Assembly (NCBI RefSeq): GCF_009834915.1
Contig: NZ_WVHS01000002.1
Coordinates: 434,001 to 498,000 of the forward strand
Source: Hufsiella ginkgonis
GTDB lineage: Bacteria; Bacteroidota; Bacteroidia; Sphingobacteriales; Sphingobacteriaceae
Length of the DNA stretch: 64,000 nucleotides
Direction of reading: 5' to 3'
The translations under genes were made by a program, and so were the position numbers. Positions 50,370 to 59,514 of the stretch are shown piece by piece. The notes under the pieces are model-generated. The model saw nothing but the letters and a program-made list of their open reading frames with translations. It was not told where the DNA came from and searched no databases. Every line of letters starts with the position of its first letter. Positions within the stretch are counted from its first letter, which is position 1.

Positions 50370-50884
50370 TTTACCACCTCTTTCACTTCACCGCAGGTCA
50401 GCATTTCGTCGCCGTAATAGGGATTCCTGATCTCTTTCTCGGAAGCCAGCCAGTACGCGCCTTTGCTGTCGTTTGCCATCGGGCAGTACTGCACAAAAAT
50501 GTTCCCCCTGGTAAGACCGGCGTGTTTGATCACCGGGATCACCTCCCCGTTCAGTATTACAAAACCCTTCCGCTGCGCCTCTATCGTAGCGGCGGTAGCT
50601 ATGCCCGAAGCCACTTTCGCCGCTTCTTCACAACCAGCTATCTGTTGAAGGTCGGCGGCTACGGAAGCACCTGCGCTGGCCGCCGTAGCAGTATCTGCTT
50701 TAACCAGGGCATCTTTTAAAAGGATGTAGTTTGCATACAGGCGGTTGGTTACCGCATCGCCGATCACGACGTGTTGTGCGGTGATAATAGTGTCTGTTTT
50801 TTCGGTCGTTTTCGTAGTAGGCGACTGACATGCCGACAAATAAATTCCGGCCGCCAGTATGACGAATAGGGGTGATCTTTTCAT
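50366..50884 (-). CDS. DUF3347-domain lipoprotein
   Basis: 172 aa. Lipobox LSACQSP, a Thr/Asp-rich spacer and a DUF3347 domain with VIKHAGLTRGNIFVQYCPMANDSKGAYWL and NPYYGDEMLTCGEV. The conserved Cys/Met/His positions (CPMA, MLTCG) resemble the metal-binding form that occurs at the end of copper efflux adaptor proteins. Metal binding is an inference. It is upstream of, and translationally coupled with, the M28 peptidase gene. Confidence 0.82.
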   Translation of the reverse strand: MKRSPLFVILAAGIYLSACQSPTTKTTEKTDTIITAQHVVIGDAVTNRLYANYILLKDALVKADTATAASAGASVAADLQQIAGCEEAAKVASGIATAATIEAQRKGFVILNGEVIPVIKHAGLTRGNIFVQYCPMANDSKGAYWLASEKEIRNPYYGDEMLTCGEVKEVVK

Positions 50885-50919
50885 AAACTTTTTTGTAAAG
50901 CTATAAAAATTAACAAAAA

Positions 50920-50951
50920 AAGCCCCGTCTCACACAGGTGAGACAGGGCTT
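50920..50951 (-). terminator. Terminator of the outer-membrane barrel gene
   Basis: Arms AAGCCCyGTCTCAC and GTGAGACrGGGCTT around an ACAG loop. On the minus strand the hairpin is followed by seven Ts, 19 nt after the stop at 50970. Confidence 0.85.
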
Positions 50952-50969
50952 CGTATCAAATTCGACGTG

Positions 50970-51479
50970 TTAGTTCAGGGCAAAACCATAAGCTACGCGC
51001 AGCGCAACATGTCCGAGCGTGCTTCCGTTAGCAGAAAACCCTTCATAACGAAGTCCGAGGTCTACGCCATTGTTAAAACCAAGGCCGATACCCGGAGCCC
51101 ATACGATCGCCGTTTTCTGGCCATCATCGGTACCGAAAGCCGGGCCAACTTCACCCGAGAAATAGAACCTTTCTACCGGGAAGATCTTTATTCCCGCTTT
51201 AACAGGAATATAACCAACGCTGCCGGCATTTTCACCGTCACGCGAAAAATTGGTATAACCTACTGTCAGCATACCGCTTACATTGGAGGTAAAGTCCTGC
51301 TGTAAACGGGCGTCACCGCCGAGGGAAACGTTATAACCGTCAGTGGTAGGTATGCCTGCATTGAAGCCAAATCCCAGGCGGGTACTTTTGGAATCACCCG
51401 CCGACTGTGCATAACCTGTTGTGTAAACTAAAGCGACTACAGCTGCTGCAGAAGCTATTCTTTTGATCATTTTATTCAT
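50970..51479 (-). CDS. Outer-membrane beta-barrel protein
   Basis: 169 aa. Signal peptide (IASAAAVVALVYTTGYAQ), then alternating strand-like segments (LGFGFNAGIP, GMLTVGYTNF, RFYFSGEVGPAFG, IGLGFNNGVDLGLRYEGF, VALRVAYGF) that suggest an eight-stranded barrel of the OmpA/OprF-like type. Function unknown. ATG 51479 was chosen; the next Met three codons in is an alternative. A short upstream reading frame overlaps the start. Confidence 0.8.
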   Translation of the reverse strand: MNKMIKRIASAAAVVALVYTTGYAQSAGDSKSTRLGFGFNAGIPTTDGYNVSLGGDARLQQDFTSNVSGMLTVGYTNFSRDGENAGSVGYIPVKAGIKIFPVERFYFSGEVGPAFGTDDGQKTAIVWAPGIGLGFNNGVDLGLRYEGFSANGSTLGHVALRVAYGFALN

Positions 51480-51555
51480 TTCTTGCATTTTTAGGTAGTG
51501 ATGAAGCTCCGCGGAGCCCTCTTTGTTTCTCAGCAGCAGCTCTAACGGTTTTCAT
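51472..51555 (-). CDS. Possible 27-codon upstream reading frame of the barrel gene
   Basis: ATG at 51553-51555 after an AAGGTG stretch opens a 27-residue frame (MKTVRAAAEKQRGLRGASSL...) that ends inside the barrel gene start, overlapping ATG 51479 by 8 nt. A perfect 12-bp palindrome (GCTCCGCGGAGC, 51506-51517) lies in it. No homologue known; it may be accidental. Confidence 0.2.
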   Translation of the reverse strand: MKTVRAAAEKQRGLRGASSLPKNARNE

Positions 51556-51892
51556 CACCTTGATTTTTTATTGCTGCTGATACCGACTAAGTGCAACATC
51601 CATACCATTATGTTAGTAGATAGCATTAATTTTTGCATATTGCAGGGAATAAACACCGTAATAGATTCATACAGAGCCTTCCCGCTTTATTATGACGCGG
51701 GAGCGCGCAAGATGGGCATCGGTGACAGTGTCCTTTATTTTTAGCAATAGATGACTAGAATTATTTACATTCTTTTAAAATATCGCCAGACATTTTAAAA
51801 GATTTAAATTTTATTTATTTTTAGGGCAGAATCACCGGAAACAATCTATCCACCATAACAAAAGATTAACCAATCAAGGCGCGCAAGCAACT
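51556..51892. other. A/T-rich intergenic region upstream of the sugar transferase
   Basis: 337 nt without a supported gene. TGCTGCTGA (51572-51580) is the inverse of TCAGCAGCA (51530-51538). A 73-codon plus-strand frame (51523-51744) is open but has no coding character. Upstream of 51893 only near-consensus promoter words are seen. Confidence 0.4.
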
Positions 51893-52984
51893 ATGAATAC
51901 TGAAGTTATCAATATGTCCAATTCCGATATCGGGATGAAAGCGAGCGTAGTATATGCCGGTTCGTCATTAAAGAACCTCCTTGCTGCCGATCTTGGTGCC
52001 CAGTTCCGGATCCAGACAGCCATGCCGACGGCCGATTTGAATACTTACCTGAGTGAACAGTCGCTGTTAAGCTTGCCCGACATCATCCTCATCGAAACCG
52101 ATCCTGCCGAAGAATGCTTTAAAGCTATCGGGAAGATCCGGAAAAACCCGCTGCTTCAAGGCCTTATCATCGTACTCGTTTCGGGCGAGAAGCGCAACGA
52201 GTGGAAACAAAAAGCCTTTGCCTTAAAAGTACACGATTACTATACTTACCCTTTCCCTACCGAAGATCTCTGTGAAAGACTGAACTTCCTGGTTAAATTC
52301 AGGTTGATCAAGCCCCGTTTGGCGAAATTATCGGAAGAGGTCGACGTAACGTATAAGACTCCGACGTTTAAACGGTATTTCGACATCCTGGCATCAGGCT
52401 GCGCCTTACTGGTGTTGTCGCCTATCTTCCTGATCGTAGCCATCGTGATCCGCCTCGAGTCGAAAGGAAAGATCATCTACAAAAGCAAGCGCGTAGGTAC
52501 CGGTTACAAGATCTTCGATTTCTATAAGTTCCGCTCCATGCGCTCGGACGCCGACAAGATGCTTGCCAGCATGGCTTCGCTTAACCAGTACGACGACGTA
52601 GAAAGCGCCGACGGAAAATCGGCCTTCGTAAAGATCAAGAACGATCCCCGGATCACCAAGGTGGGTAATTTTATCAGGCGTACCAGCATCGACGAGCTGC
52701 CGCAGCTGGTAAATGTATTTAAAGGCGATATGTCATTGGTGGGTAACAGGCCCCTTCCGCTGTACGAAGCGGAGATGCTTACCTCTAACGAATGGTCTAT
52801 GCGTTTCCTCGGGCCTGCCGGCCTCACCGGCCTATGGCAGATCAGTAAACGCGGGCAAAAAGAAATGTCGGAACGTGAACGTAAAAAACTCGATAACTTT
52901 TATGCAATCAACCATTCCTTCTGGCTCGACATGAAAATAATTATCGGTACGATCCCCGCGCTCCTGCAAAAAGAAAAAGTTTAA
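51893..52984 (+). CDS. Sugar-phosphate (polyprenol-phosphoglycosyl) transferase with N-terminal pseudo-receiver domain
   Basis: 363 aa. The C-terminal half is a WcaJ/ExoY-type initiating transferase: membrane helix (about 168-187), KRVGTGYKIFDFYKFRSM, FVKIKNDPRITKVGNFIRRTSIDELPQL (in parts), KGDMSLVGNRPLP, GLTGLWQISKRG and a final DMKIIIGTIPALL. It would load the first sugar onto a lipid carrier for exopolysaccharide. Residues 14-135 look like a response-regulator receiver fold (DIILIETDP, VLVSGEK, DYYTYPFPTEDL), but the phospho-acceptor Asp is E68, the switch Lys is Tyr119 and the acidic pair is missing. It should not be phosphorylated. Confidence 0.88.
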   Translation: MNTEVINMSNSDIGMKASVVYAGSSLKNLLAADLGAQFRIQTAMPTADLNTYLSEQSLLSLPDIILIETDPAEECFKAIGKIRKNPLLQGLIIVLVSGEKRNEWKQKAFALKVHDYYTYPFPTEDLCERLNFLVKFRLIKPRLAKLSEEVDVTYKTPTFKRYFDILASGCALLVLSPIFLIVAIVIRLESKGKIIYKSKRVGTGYKIFDFYKFRSMRSDADKMLASMASLNQYDDVESADGKSAFVKIKNDPRITKVGNFIRRTSIDELPQLVNVFKGDMSLVGNRPLPLYEAEMLTSNEWSMRFLGPAGLTGLWQISKRGQKEMSERERKKLDNFYAINHSFWLDMKIIIGTIPALLQKEKV

Positions 52985-53056
52985 TCACCCAACCCGCTTT
53001 AATCTTTCAACTTTAACCTTTTTCCTATCTTTACGACACACTTAATAAATGTCGTA

Positions 53057-54103
53057 ATGACAATTCAAACTTCAACCAAGGGATCAGCAATTTTTTACCA
53101 GCCATTAACTGTTCTAAAACAAGCTGTTAAATCACTCCTTCCGGGCGTACCGTTTCTTTGGTCGCTGTCAGCGCTCGCAGGCGGCAATCCCGTTGTGGAT
53201 ACGCTCATCAAAGCGAACGGAAACCCGATCTTCACCCATAAATTCACGGCCGACCCGGCAGCTATGGTGTACGATGGAAAAGTATACCTGTATACCGGGC
53301 ACGACGTAGCTCCCGCGAAGCGGAACGGTTATGAAATGCACGAATGGCTTTGTTTTTCGTCCCCGGATATGGTAAACTGGACCGAACATCCTTCCCCGTT
53401 ATCGGTTAAAGATTTTAAATGGGCCAAAGACGATGCGTGGGCCGCACAGGTAATCCCCTATAACGGGAAATTCTACTGGTATGTAGCCATCACCCATGCC
53501 ACCGTCCCCGGTAAGGCGATCGGCGTAGCTGTTTCCGATAGCCCGACAGGTCCTTTTAAAGACGCGATCGGTGCGGCGCTGATCACCAACAACATGACCA
53601 CGGCACAAACCAGGATCAGCTGGGACGATATAGACCCCACCGTGATCATCGACCGTACCGGGCAGCCCTGGCTTTTCTGGGGGAATACCGCTTGTTACTA
53701 TGCCAAATTAAAAAAGAATATGATCGAGCTCGATGGCCCGATCAAAACCGTCAACCTGCCTAATTTCACCGAGGCGCCCTGGGTACACGAACGAAATGGC
53801 TGGTACTATCTTTCATATGCCATTCATTTCCCGGAGAAAACGGCCTATGCCATGAGCCGCAACATCGAAGGCCCGTGGGAATACAAAGGGATCCTGAACG
53901 AGCTCGCCGGGAACTCCAACACCAACCACCAGGCCATCATCGACTTCAAAGGCAAAACCTACTTCATTTACCATAACGGAGCATTGGTGCCCGACTACGG
54001 CAGCTTTCACCGCTCGGTTTGTATCGATTACCTCTATTACAATAAAGACGGAACCATGAAACGGGTAATTATGACATCTGAAGGAGTTCCAGCTGCCAGA
54101 TAA
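53057..54103 (+). CDS. Glycoside hydrolase family 43
   Basis: 348 aa five-bladed beta-propeller. The start of the propeller FTADPAAMVYDGKVYLYTGHD supplies the general base Asp; SWDDIDPTVIID the pKa-modulating Asp; FTEAPWVHERNGWYYLSYA the general acid Glu. Typical activities are beta-xylosidase or alpha-arabinofuranosidase; the exact one cannot be read. The N-terminal about 45 residues contain a weak hydrophobic stretch, so export is likely but not clear-cut. Not linked to susCD. Its 3' end overlaps the convergent gene by 35 nt. Confidence 0.9.
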   Translation: MTIQTSTKGSAIFYQPLTVLKQAVKSLLPGVPFLWSLSALAGGNPVVDTLIKANGNPIFTHKFTADPAAMVYDGKVYLYTGHDVAPAKRNGYEMHEWLCFSSPDMVNWTEHPSPLSVKDFKWAKDDAWAAQVIPYNGKFYWYVAITHATVPGKAIGVAVSDSPTGPFKDAIGAALITNNMTTAQTRISWDDIDPTVIIDRTGQPWLFWGNTACYYAKLKKNMIELDGPIKTVNLPNFTEAPWVHERNGWYYLSYAIHFPEKTAYAMSRNIEGPWEYKGILNELAGNSNTNHQAIIDFKGKTYFIYHNGALVPDYGSFHRSVCIDYLYYNKDGTMKRVIMTSEGVPAAR

Positions 54104-55082
54104 CCTGTTCTTCTTTAACCGGGTAAGGCACCCCGTTGCGGATCTGTACATGTACCGCGTCAAATAAACCCATATAGTTGCCTTTGGGTGCCGTAATGGC
54201 GGAGGTAGTTTTCGTACCGTCGGGGGCAACTACGGTAAGCGCACCTTCGCTACCGGCATGCTCCACACCGTACGATGCATCGGTAGGCAATGTACCCGCA
54301 TCAAGCTGCGCTTCCTGCACATCCACCCGGTCTTTGATAAATGAACCGTTAGCGCCATGGATTACGAAAGAAGGCAACGGCTTAGCTGTTAACAGGCTGG
54401 AGGTGACGAACACATTCACGTTCCCCTCAAAGGTAAGCTGGAACGACATGTAATCGTCTACCTTCGAGCCCTCCCTGAAGGTACCGGTTACCTTCCTGCT
54501 TTGCAGCGGTTTGCCAAACAAGCTGATCACCTGGTCGAGCAGGTGCGGGCCAAGGTCGTAAGTAAGACCGGTTGCCGGTACGAGCTCCTCTTTAAACTTT
54601 TTTACACTGATCTCGCGGCGGTAGCGGTCGAACCGGAAGTTCACCTCGATCAGCTTCCCCAGCTCTCCGCTTTCGATCACGCTCTTTACCGATTGAAAAT
54701 CGCTGTCCCAGCGCCTGTTCTGGTACACCATCACGTGCCTGTCCATTTCACGGGCGAGGCTAAACAGTTCTTTGCCCTCAACAGCCGTGGCGGCGAACGG
54801 CTTTTCTACCAATACATGTTTGCCTGCCAGCAAAGCCTGTTTGGCCAGCGGATAGTGCGTGTCGTTCGGCGTGTTAACGATCACGAGCTCCAGGGCGTCG
54901 TCGGCCAGCAGGGAAGCCACATCGTCATAACTGATCACGCCCGGGTAGCGTTCGTTTACTTTTTTTACGGAACGCTCTGTTACGGAGTGAAATTTGAATC
55001 CCGGGTGAGCGGCTACAAATGGGGCATGAAAGATCCTTCCAGACATGCCATAAGATAAAATTCCTGTTGAAATGGGTTGCAT
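54069..55082 (-). CDS. Gfo/Idh/MocA family oxidoreductase
   Basis: 337 aa NAD(P)-dependent oxidoreductase. N-terminal Rossmann start ISTGILSYGMSGRIFHAPF, VIVNTPNDTHYPLAKQAL, catalytic GKHVLVEKPFAAT (EKP motif) and the C-terminal domain with LVPATGLTYDLGPHLLDQVI (in part). Acts on an unknown sugar or cyclitol in the cytoplasm. Convergent overlap of 35 nt with the GH43 gene; divergent from cspA. Confidence 0.93.
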   Translation of the reverse strand: MQPISTGILSYGMSGRIFHAPFVAAHPGFKFHSVTERSVKKVNERYPGVISYDDVASLLADDALELVIVNTPNDTHYPLAKQALLAGKHVLVEKPFAATAVEGKELFSLAREMDRHVMVYQNRRWDSDFQSVKSVIESGELGKLIEVNFRFDRYRREISVKKFKEELVPATGLTYDLGPHLLDQVISLFGKPLQSRKVTGTFREGSKVDDYMSFQLTFEGNVNVFVTSSLLTAKPLPSFVIHGANGSFIKDRVDVQEAQLDAGTLPTDASYGVEHAGSEGALTVVAPDGTKTTSAITAPKGNYMGLFDAVHVQIRNGVPYPVKEEQVIWQLELLQMS

Positions 55083-55174
55083 ACGGCAATATTACGGTTT
55101 TAAGAATAATTTCCCGGCGGGATGATAATCCGATTTATATAGCTATCTTGCGCCACAAATTAATATTTAATACA

Positions 55175-55369
55175 ATGCAAGAAGGTACAGTAAAATTTTT
55201 CAATGAAACAAAAGGATTCGGTTTCATCATCCCGTCAAACGGTGGTGAGGATATTTTTGTTCATTCCTCAGGCCTGATCGACAAGATCCGTGAAAATGAT
55301 AAAGTAGAATACGAGTCAGAAAGAGGCAAAAAAGGTCTTAACGCAGTTAATGTTAAGGTAGTAGGTTAA
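55175..55369 (+). CDS. cspA: Cold-shock protein
   Basis: 64 aa single cold-shock domain with both RNA-binding motifs: KGFGFI (RNP1) and DIFVHSS (RNP2). RNA chaperone. The start MQEGTVKFFNETKGFGFI fits the family; the open frame further upstream is not coding. Terminator at 55393-55419. Confidence 0.97.
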   Translation: MQEGTVKFFNETKGFGFIIPSNGGEDIFVHSSGLIDKIRENDKVEYESERGKKGLNAVNVKVVG

Positions 55370-55392
55370 TCCTTAACTATTGATGATCTTTA

Positions 55393-55419
55393 TAAAGCGC
55401 CGTAACAGGCGCTTTTTTT
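55393..55419 (+). terminator. Rho-independent terminator of cspA
   Basis: AAAGCGCC-GTAACA-GGCGCTTT followed by a T run, 24 nt after the stop. Confidence 0.9.
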
Positions 55420-55493
55420 GTGCTCCGACCTTTCCGGGATTCAATTGGGTCAGGCATAAAAATTAGGGACTAGCCATAAAACCAGTCCCAATC

Positions 55494-58055
55494 CTACGCC
55501 AGGTTCCTTCCCGCGTTCACAATACCATAAACCGTCCTGATCACCAGTTTATGGTAGATAGACGCCTGCTCTTCGTCGGTTATCTCGTTCAGCTTCTGCA
55601 GCGCATAATGCTGGATGATCACCAGCGGCAGCACGATCTTTTCGCGGATACCGATGGATTTACGCTCGATCGGGTACTGCTCCATCAGCATGCAGTTGCC
55701 GGTAAGGTCGAGGATCATCTGGTGGGTAAGATCGAACTCCGCACTCAGCCTTTCCCAGAAATGACCGAACTGCGCGTCCTGCTTCAGGTAGGACGTGACC
55801 CGGAAATCGGATTTCGACATAGACATCATGCAGTTATCCACAATGGTTTTAAACTGGCCCGACTGTTCGTAGAGGTCCTTTACTTCGTGCCACAGGCCGT
55901 CGTCTTTGGCTTTTTTCAGCGCCGTTCCTACCCCGTAGAAACCCGGAATATTCTGTTTAAGCTGGCTCCAGGCCGTTACGAAGCTGATGGCGCGAAGATC
56001 TTCGAGTTTTAGCTCTGAGCCGGAGTTACGCTTAACCGGGCGACTGCTGATATTGATCTGCGAAAGCAACTTCAGGGGACTGTGGTTTTCAAGATATTTG
56101 AGAAACAGGGGATCCTCCCTTAAACCTACGAAGGCTTTGTAACTTTCTTCGGCCATCTGGTCGATCAGCCCTTTTTGCCCGCTGTTCAGGGTATCCTTAT
56201 CATCGGCCTGCCGCGAAGAGATGATCCCTGCGTTTATCAGCTGCTCCATGTTATAGTACGCCGTATCGAAAGAACCGTACTGGCTGCTGATGGTCTGCCC
56301 CTGTATGGTCAGCTCGATGTGCTCGTTGGCGATCTCTTTACCCATGGTAGCATAAAAACGCTGGGTTTTGCCGCCGCCACGTGCCGGCGGCCCCCCGCGG
56401 CCGTCAAAAAAGGCCAGTTGAACGCCATACTTGCGGGCGATGGCGGTAAGGCGGATCTTTGCCTGGTAAATAGACCAGTTAGCCATTAGGTAACCTCCAT
56501 CTTTCGTGCTGTCCGAGAATCCAAGCATAATAACCTGGCGATTGCCACGTTTGGCAAGATGTTCCTGGTAGAACGGGTGCGTATATAATCTTTCCATTAC
56601 ATCCGCCGACGCGTGAAGATCTTGTACCGTTTCAAACAAGGGCACGAAATCAACGGTTAGCGACTCTTTCTTCCAGCCACTCCATAAAAACAGGTTGATA
56701 AGCTGGAGAATATCCGACGCCTGCTGGCAATTGCTGATAATGAACCTGTGAGAAGCTTTTTCGCCGCCCGCATGCTGCATCTTTTTCATCAGGCGAATGG
56801 TCTCGAGGGTATCTTTCGCCAGGTCGTCTGCATCGGCGGCGCAGGGATGATCTTCCTCGGTAAACTGCAGCACTTCCAGTTTCTCCTCTTCCGAAAGCCC
56901 GTCGTAACCCGCCGGGAGTAGCCCTTCGCTGCGGCAGGATTGGTGTGTAGTACGCAGGATACGGCTATCCTGCCTGATATCAAGCGAAGCGAAATAACAG
57001 CCAAACAGTTTTACTTTACGGATCAGGTCGTCGACCTTTGCCACGAACAGACCATCGTGATCTTTGATCAGCACGTCTTTGGTTTGCTGCAGGTTCTCGA
57101 TGATCTCCGCCTGGCGGTCGCTCGGGTCGGCTACATTGTTAAAGCTGTTTTCGTAGAACAGGTCCTGGAGGTTATTCATAAAACCCTCTACACCCCTAAA
57201 GGTGATGCGGCGCTTCAATACCCTGAAATCACGGTAATAACACCGGAACAGGATCTTACGCAGCAACTCGGCTACCGCCCTGGTGCTCCCCGAGTTTACG
57301 TTCGGGTTGCCATCACGGTCGCCGCCCGGCCAGAAGCCAAGCTCGATCAACTGGTGCGTATCAAAAAGCGGCACATCAAACTCGTTCTCGATCTGCGACT
57401 GGATGGTAGAAGCCACCGTATAAAATACATTCTCGAGGAACCAGGCCAGACTGATCGCTTCGTCAACCGGCGTAGGCTTATTTTTATTAAAGAACGGCGT
57501 TTTTCCCAACTGCTGGAGCAGCTGGTTCACCATGTTGATATCGTTGGTCTTGAGGGCCTCGGTCAGGTCAGTAATGATCGACAACACCGTACCCGGGTAA
57601 AACTGCGTAGGATGAGCGGTGAGCACCAACCGGAGTGAAAAATCCTTAAACTTTTCGATCAGCTCCTTTTTCAGCGCCGGGTTTTCTGCCACCTGCCGGA
57701 GCAGCACTTCGAGGTTCCCGGTTTCTTCAGAGCGCCCAGTGCGGGTAAAAGCCGAATCTTCGATGGCATCGAACAATACCACCTGCCGCTCAATGTAACG
57801 GATAAAGCGGAACAACAGGTCGAACCGGTCCGAGGCCTGCACATATTGCTCGTACTGCCCGAAGAAACTGGCGATGATGTCTTCCGGCGAAAGCTGCTGC
57901 TTCACTCCTTCCTCGCAATGCGACGTGAAAAATGGCAGCAGCATCCCGGTATGTTTTACCTGGTAAAAGGGCAGCGTGAGGAAAAGGCTGTTGTATAATT
58001 CGAATCTCGTAACCACTTCACTGGCAAAAACGGCTTCCTTTTGACTGAGTTTCAT
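55494..58055 (-). CDS. ppc: Phosphoenolpyruvate carboxylase
   Basis: 853 aa. Carboxylates PEP to oxaloacetate with bicarbonate. Both signatures are present: VLTAHPTQFYPG (catalytic His) and VMLGFSDSTKDGGYLMANW (catalytic Lys); GFWPGGDRDGNPNV and FFDGRGGPPARGGG are the substrate loops; the C-terminal NAGRNLA is close to the usual NTG end. Slightly shorter than E. coli Ppc (883 aa). Divergent from the FIST-HK cluster. Confidence 0.97.
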   Translation of the reverse strand: MKLSQKEAVFASEVVTRFELYNSLFLTLPFYQVKHTGMLLPFFTSHCEEGVKQQLSPEDIIASFFGQYEQYVQASDRFDLLFRFIRYIERQVVLFDAIEDSAFTRTGRSEETGNLEVLLRQVAENPALKKELIEKFKDFSLRLVLTAHPTQFYPGTVLSIITDLTEALKTNDINMVNQLLQQLGKTPFFNKNKPTPVDEAISLAWFLENVFYTVASTIQSQIENEFDVPLFDTHQLIELGFWPGGDRDGNPNVNSGSTRAVAELLRKILFRCYYRDFRVLKRRITFRGVEGFMNNLQDLFYENSFNNVADPSDRQAEIIENLQQTKDVLIKDHDGLFVAKVDDLIRKVKLFGCYFASLDIRQDSRILRTTHQSCRSEGLLPAGYDGLSEEEKLEVLQFTEEDHPCAADADDLAKDTLETIRLMKKMQHAGGEKASHRFIISNCQQASDILQLINLFLWSGWKKESLTVDFVPLFETVQDLHASADVMERLYTHPFYQEHLAKRGNRQVIMLGFSDSTKDGGYLMANWSIYQAKIRLTAIARKYGVQLAFFDGRGGPPARGGGKTQRFYATMGKEIANEHIELTIQGQTISSQYGSFDTAYYNMEQLINAGIISSRQADDKDTLNSGQKGLIDQMAEESYKAFVGLREDPLFLKYLENHSPLKLLSQINISSRPVKRNSGSELKLEDLRAISFVTAWSQLKQNIPGFYGVGTALKKAKDDGLWHEVKDLYEQSGQFKTIVDNCMMSMSKSDFRVTSYLKQDAQFGHFWERLSAEFDLTHQMILDLTGNCMLMEQYPIERKSIGIREKIVLPLVIIQHYALQKLNEITDEEQASIYHKLVIRTVYGIVNAGRNLA

Positions 58056-58355
58056 ATGATCTTATCTATTTGGCCGATAGCTATTGACTATTGGCTTTGT
58101 TGTCTTTATTCCTGTGCGTAAAACCTGTAGCTGAGCTGTTGCGGTGCCACCGGTTACCAGCCGTCAGCTAATAGCCAATACACGCGCCGACAAAAATAGC
58201 AGGTTAATCGTGACTGTGAAATAAAAGTTAAAAAGCGTTCCTCATGCTTAAAAATTAATCGCTCCGGGTTTTAAAAAAGTATGGCCGGCATGATAAATAT
58301 TCGTATTTTTATTCGCCGTTTTCCTGCGGGCCTTTAAATTAAACAACACACAGTA
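58056..58355. other. Divergent intergenic region with imperfect heptamer-type repeats
   Basis: 300 nt between ppc and the FIST gene. CCGATAG, CTATTGA and CTATTGG units at 58073-58095 are followed, in inverse orientation, by CCGTCAG, CTAATAG and CCAATAC units at 58160-58180, in the same style as the arrays at 36363-46973. No TAnnTTTG element at a convincing position was found. Confidence 0.5.
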
Positions 58356-59498
58356 ATGAAAGTTCTCCAGCATCATTTTGTGCACGACCAATGGAAAGAT
58401 CTTCCTTCGGTTAACGCGTCTGAAGCTTCAAATTGTCAGCTGGTTTTGGCTTTCGGATCGTCGGAAGCGATTGTGAACCCGGCGGTTTTCAACTATCTCC
58501 GGGAGAGATATCCAAACGCTGCGCTCGTTTTTTCCTCGACAGCCGGCGAGATCATAGATGATTCAGTTTTCGACGACAGCGTGGTGGCCAGCGCCATCGA
58601 GTTTGAAAAAACCACCGTAAAATCGGTAACCACCCGGGTAACAGACCATGCCAGCAGTTATGATACCGGCGTGTTCCTGATGGAACAGCTATCGGCGGAA
58701 GATCTCTGCGGCGTATTCATCATTTCCGACGGTACATTCATCAATGGCAGCGAACTGGTTGCCGGTTTTAACAGGGACAATACCCGCAATATCCCGGTAA
58801 CAGGCGGCCTCGCCGGAGACGCCGCGCGCTTCGCCAAAACATTTACGGGTCTTAACCAGGTCCCCGCGCAAGGTAACGTAGTGGCCGTAGGCTTCTACGG
58901 CAGCAGCCTGCAGGTAGGACACGGATCTTTTGGCGGCTGGGACGAATTCGGCCAGGAACGCACCGTAACGCGTTCGGAGAAGAACGTGCTTTTCGAGATC
59001 GACGGCAAGAACGCGCTCGACCTTTACAAACATTACCTGGGCGATTACGTAAATGAGCTGCCCGGCTCTGCGTTGCTCTTCCCGCTTTCGCTGAAACTCG
59101 CAGGCTCGGAAAAAAACCTGGTACGCACGATCCTGAGTGTGAACGAAGCCGAAAAATCCATGACTTTTGCAGGCAACCTGCCCGAAGGCAGTAAAGTGCG
59201 ACTGATGAAGGCCAACTTCGATAAGCTGATCGACGCGTCATCCACCGCCGCCAGTGATTCGTTTACCGCCATTAAGGACCATCACCCGGATTTCGCCATT
59301 TTGGTGAGCTGCGTGGGCCGCAAGCTGATCCTCCAGGAACGCACAGACGAGGAGATCATTGCCGCCAAAGACGTGCTGGGCGCACAGGCATCCATCACCG
59401 GCTTCTACTCTTATGGAGAAATTTCTCCGTTCGGTACGGGTTCGCAATGTGAGCTGCACAACCAAACCATGACCATCACCAGCTTTAAAGAACTATAA
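58356..59498 (+). CDS. FIST N- and C-domain sensory protein
   Basis: 380 aa soluble protein. FIST_N covers about residues 28-220 (LVLAFGSSEAIVNPAVF, FSSTAGEIIDD, GGLAGDAARFAKTF) and FIST_C about 220-360 (DGKNALDLYKHYLGDYVNEL, TGFYSYGEISPFG). FIST domains are believed to bind small ligands and are typically joined to signalling modules. No transmembrane segment. The hybrid kinase starts 16 nt downstream, suggesting the two form a sensor pair. Confidence 0.92.
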   Translation: MKVLQHHFVHDQWKDLPSVNASEASNCQLVLAFGSSEAIVNPAVFNYLRERYPNAALVFSSTAGEIIDDSVFDDSVVASAIEFEKTTVKSVTTRVTDHASSYDTGVFLMEQLSAEDLCGVFIISDGTFINGSELVAGFNRDNTRNIPVTGGLAGDAARFAKTFTGLNQVPAQGNVVAVGFYGSSLQVGHGSFGGWDEFGQERTVTRSEKNVLFEIDGKNALDLYKHYLGDYVNELPGSALLFPLSLKLAGSEKNLVRTILSVNEAEKSMTFAGNLPEGSKVRLMKANFDKLIDASSTAASDSFTAIKDHHPDFAILVSCVGRKLILQERTDEEIIAAKDVLGAQASITGFYSYGEISPFGTGSQCELHNQTMTITSFKEL

Positions 59499-59514
59499 TA
59501 CGTACTTGCGAAAA

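Noticed and set aside
51523-51744. 73-codon plus-strand frame in the intergenic region
   Set aside because: Composition is not coding-like and no start signal is present.
56940-57638. 232-codon plus-strand frame inside ppc
   Set aside because: Shadow of ppc; ppc signatures occur on both sides of it in the correct frame.
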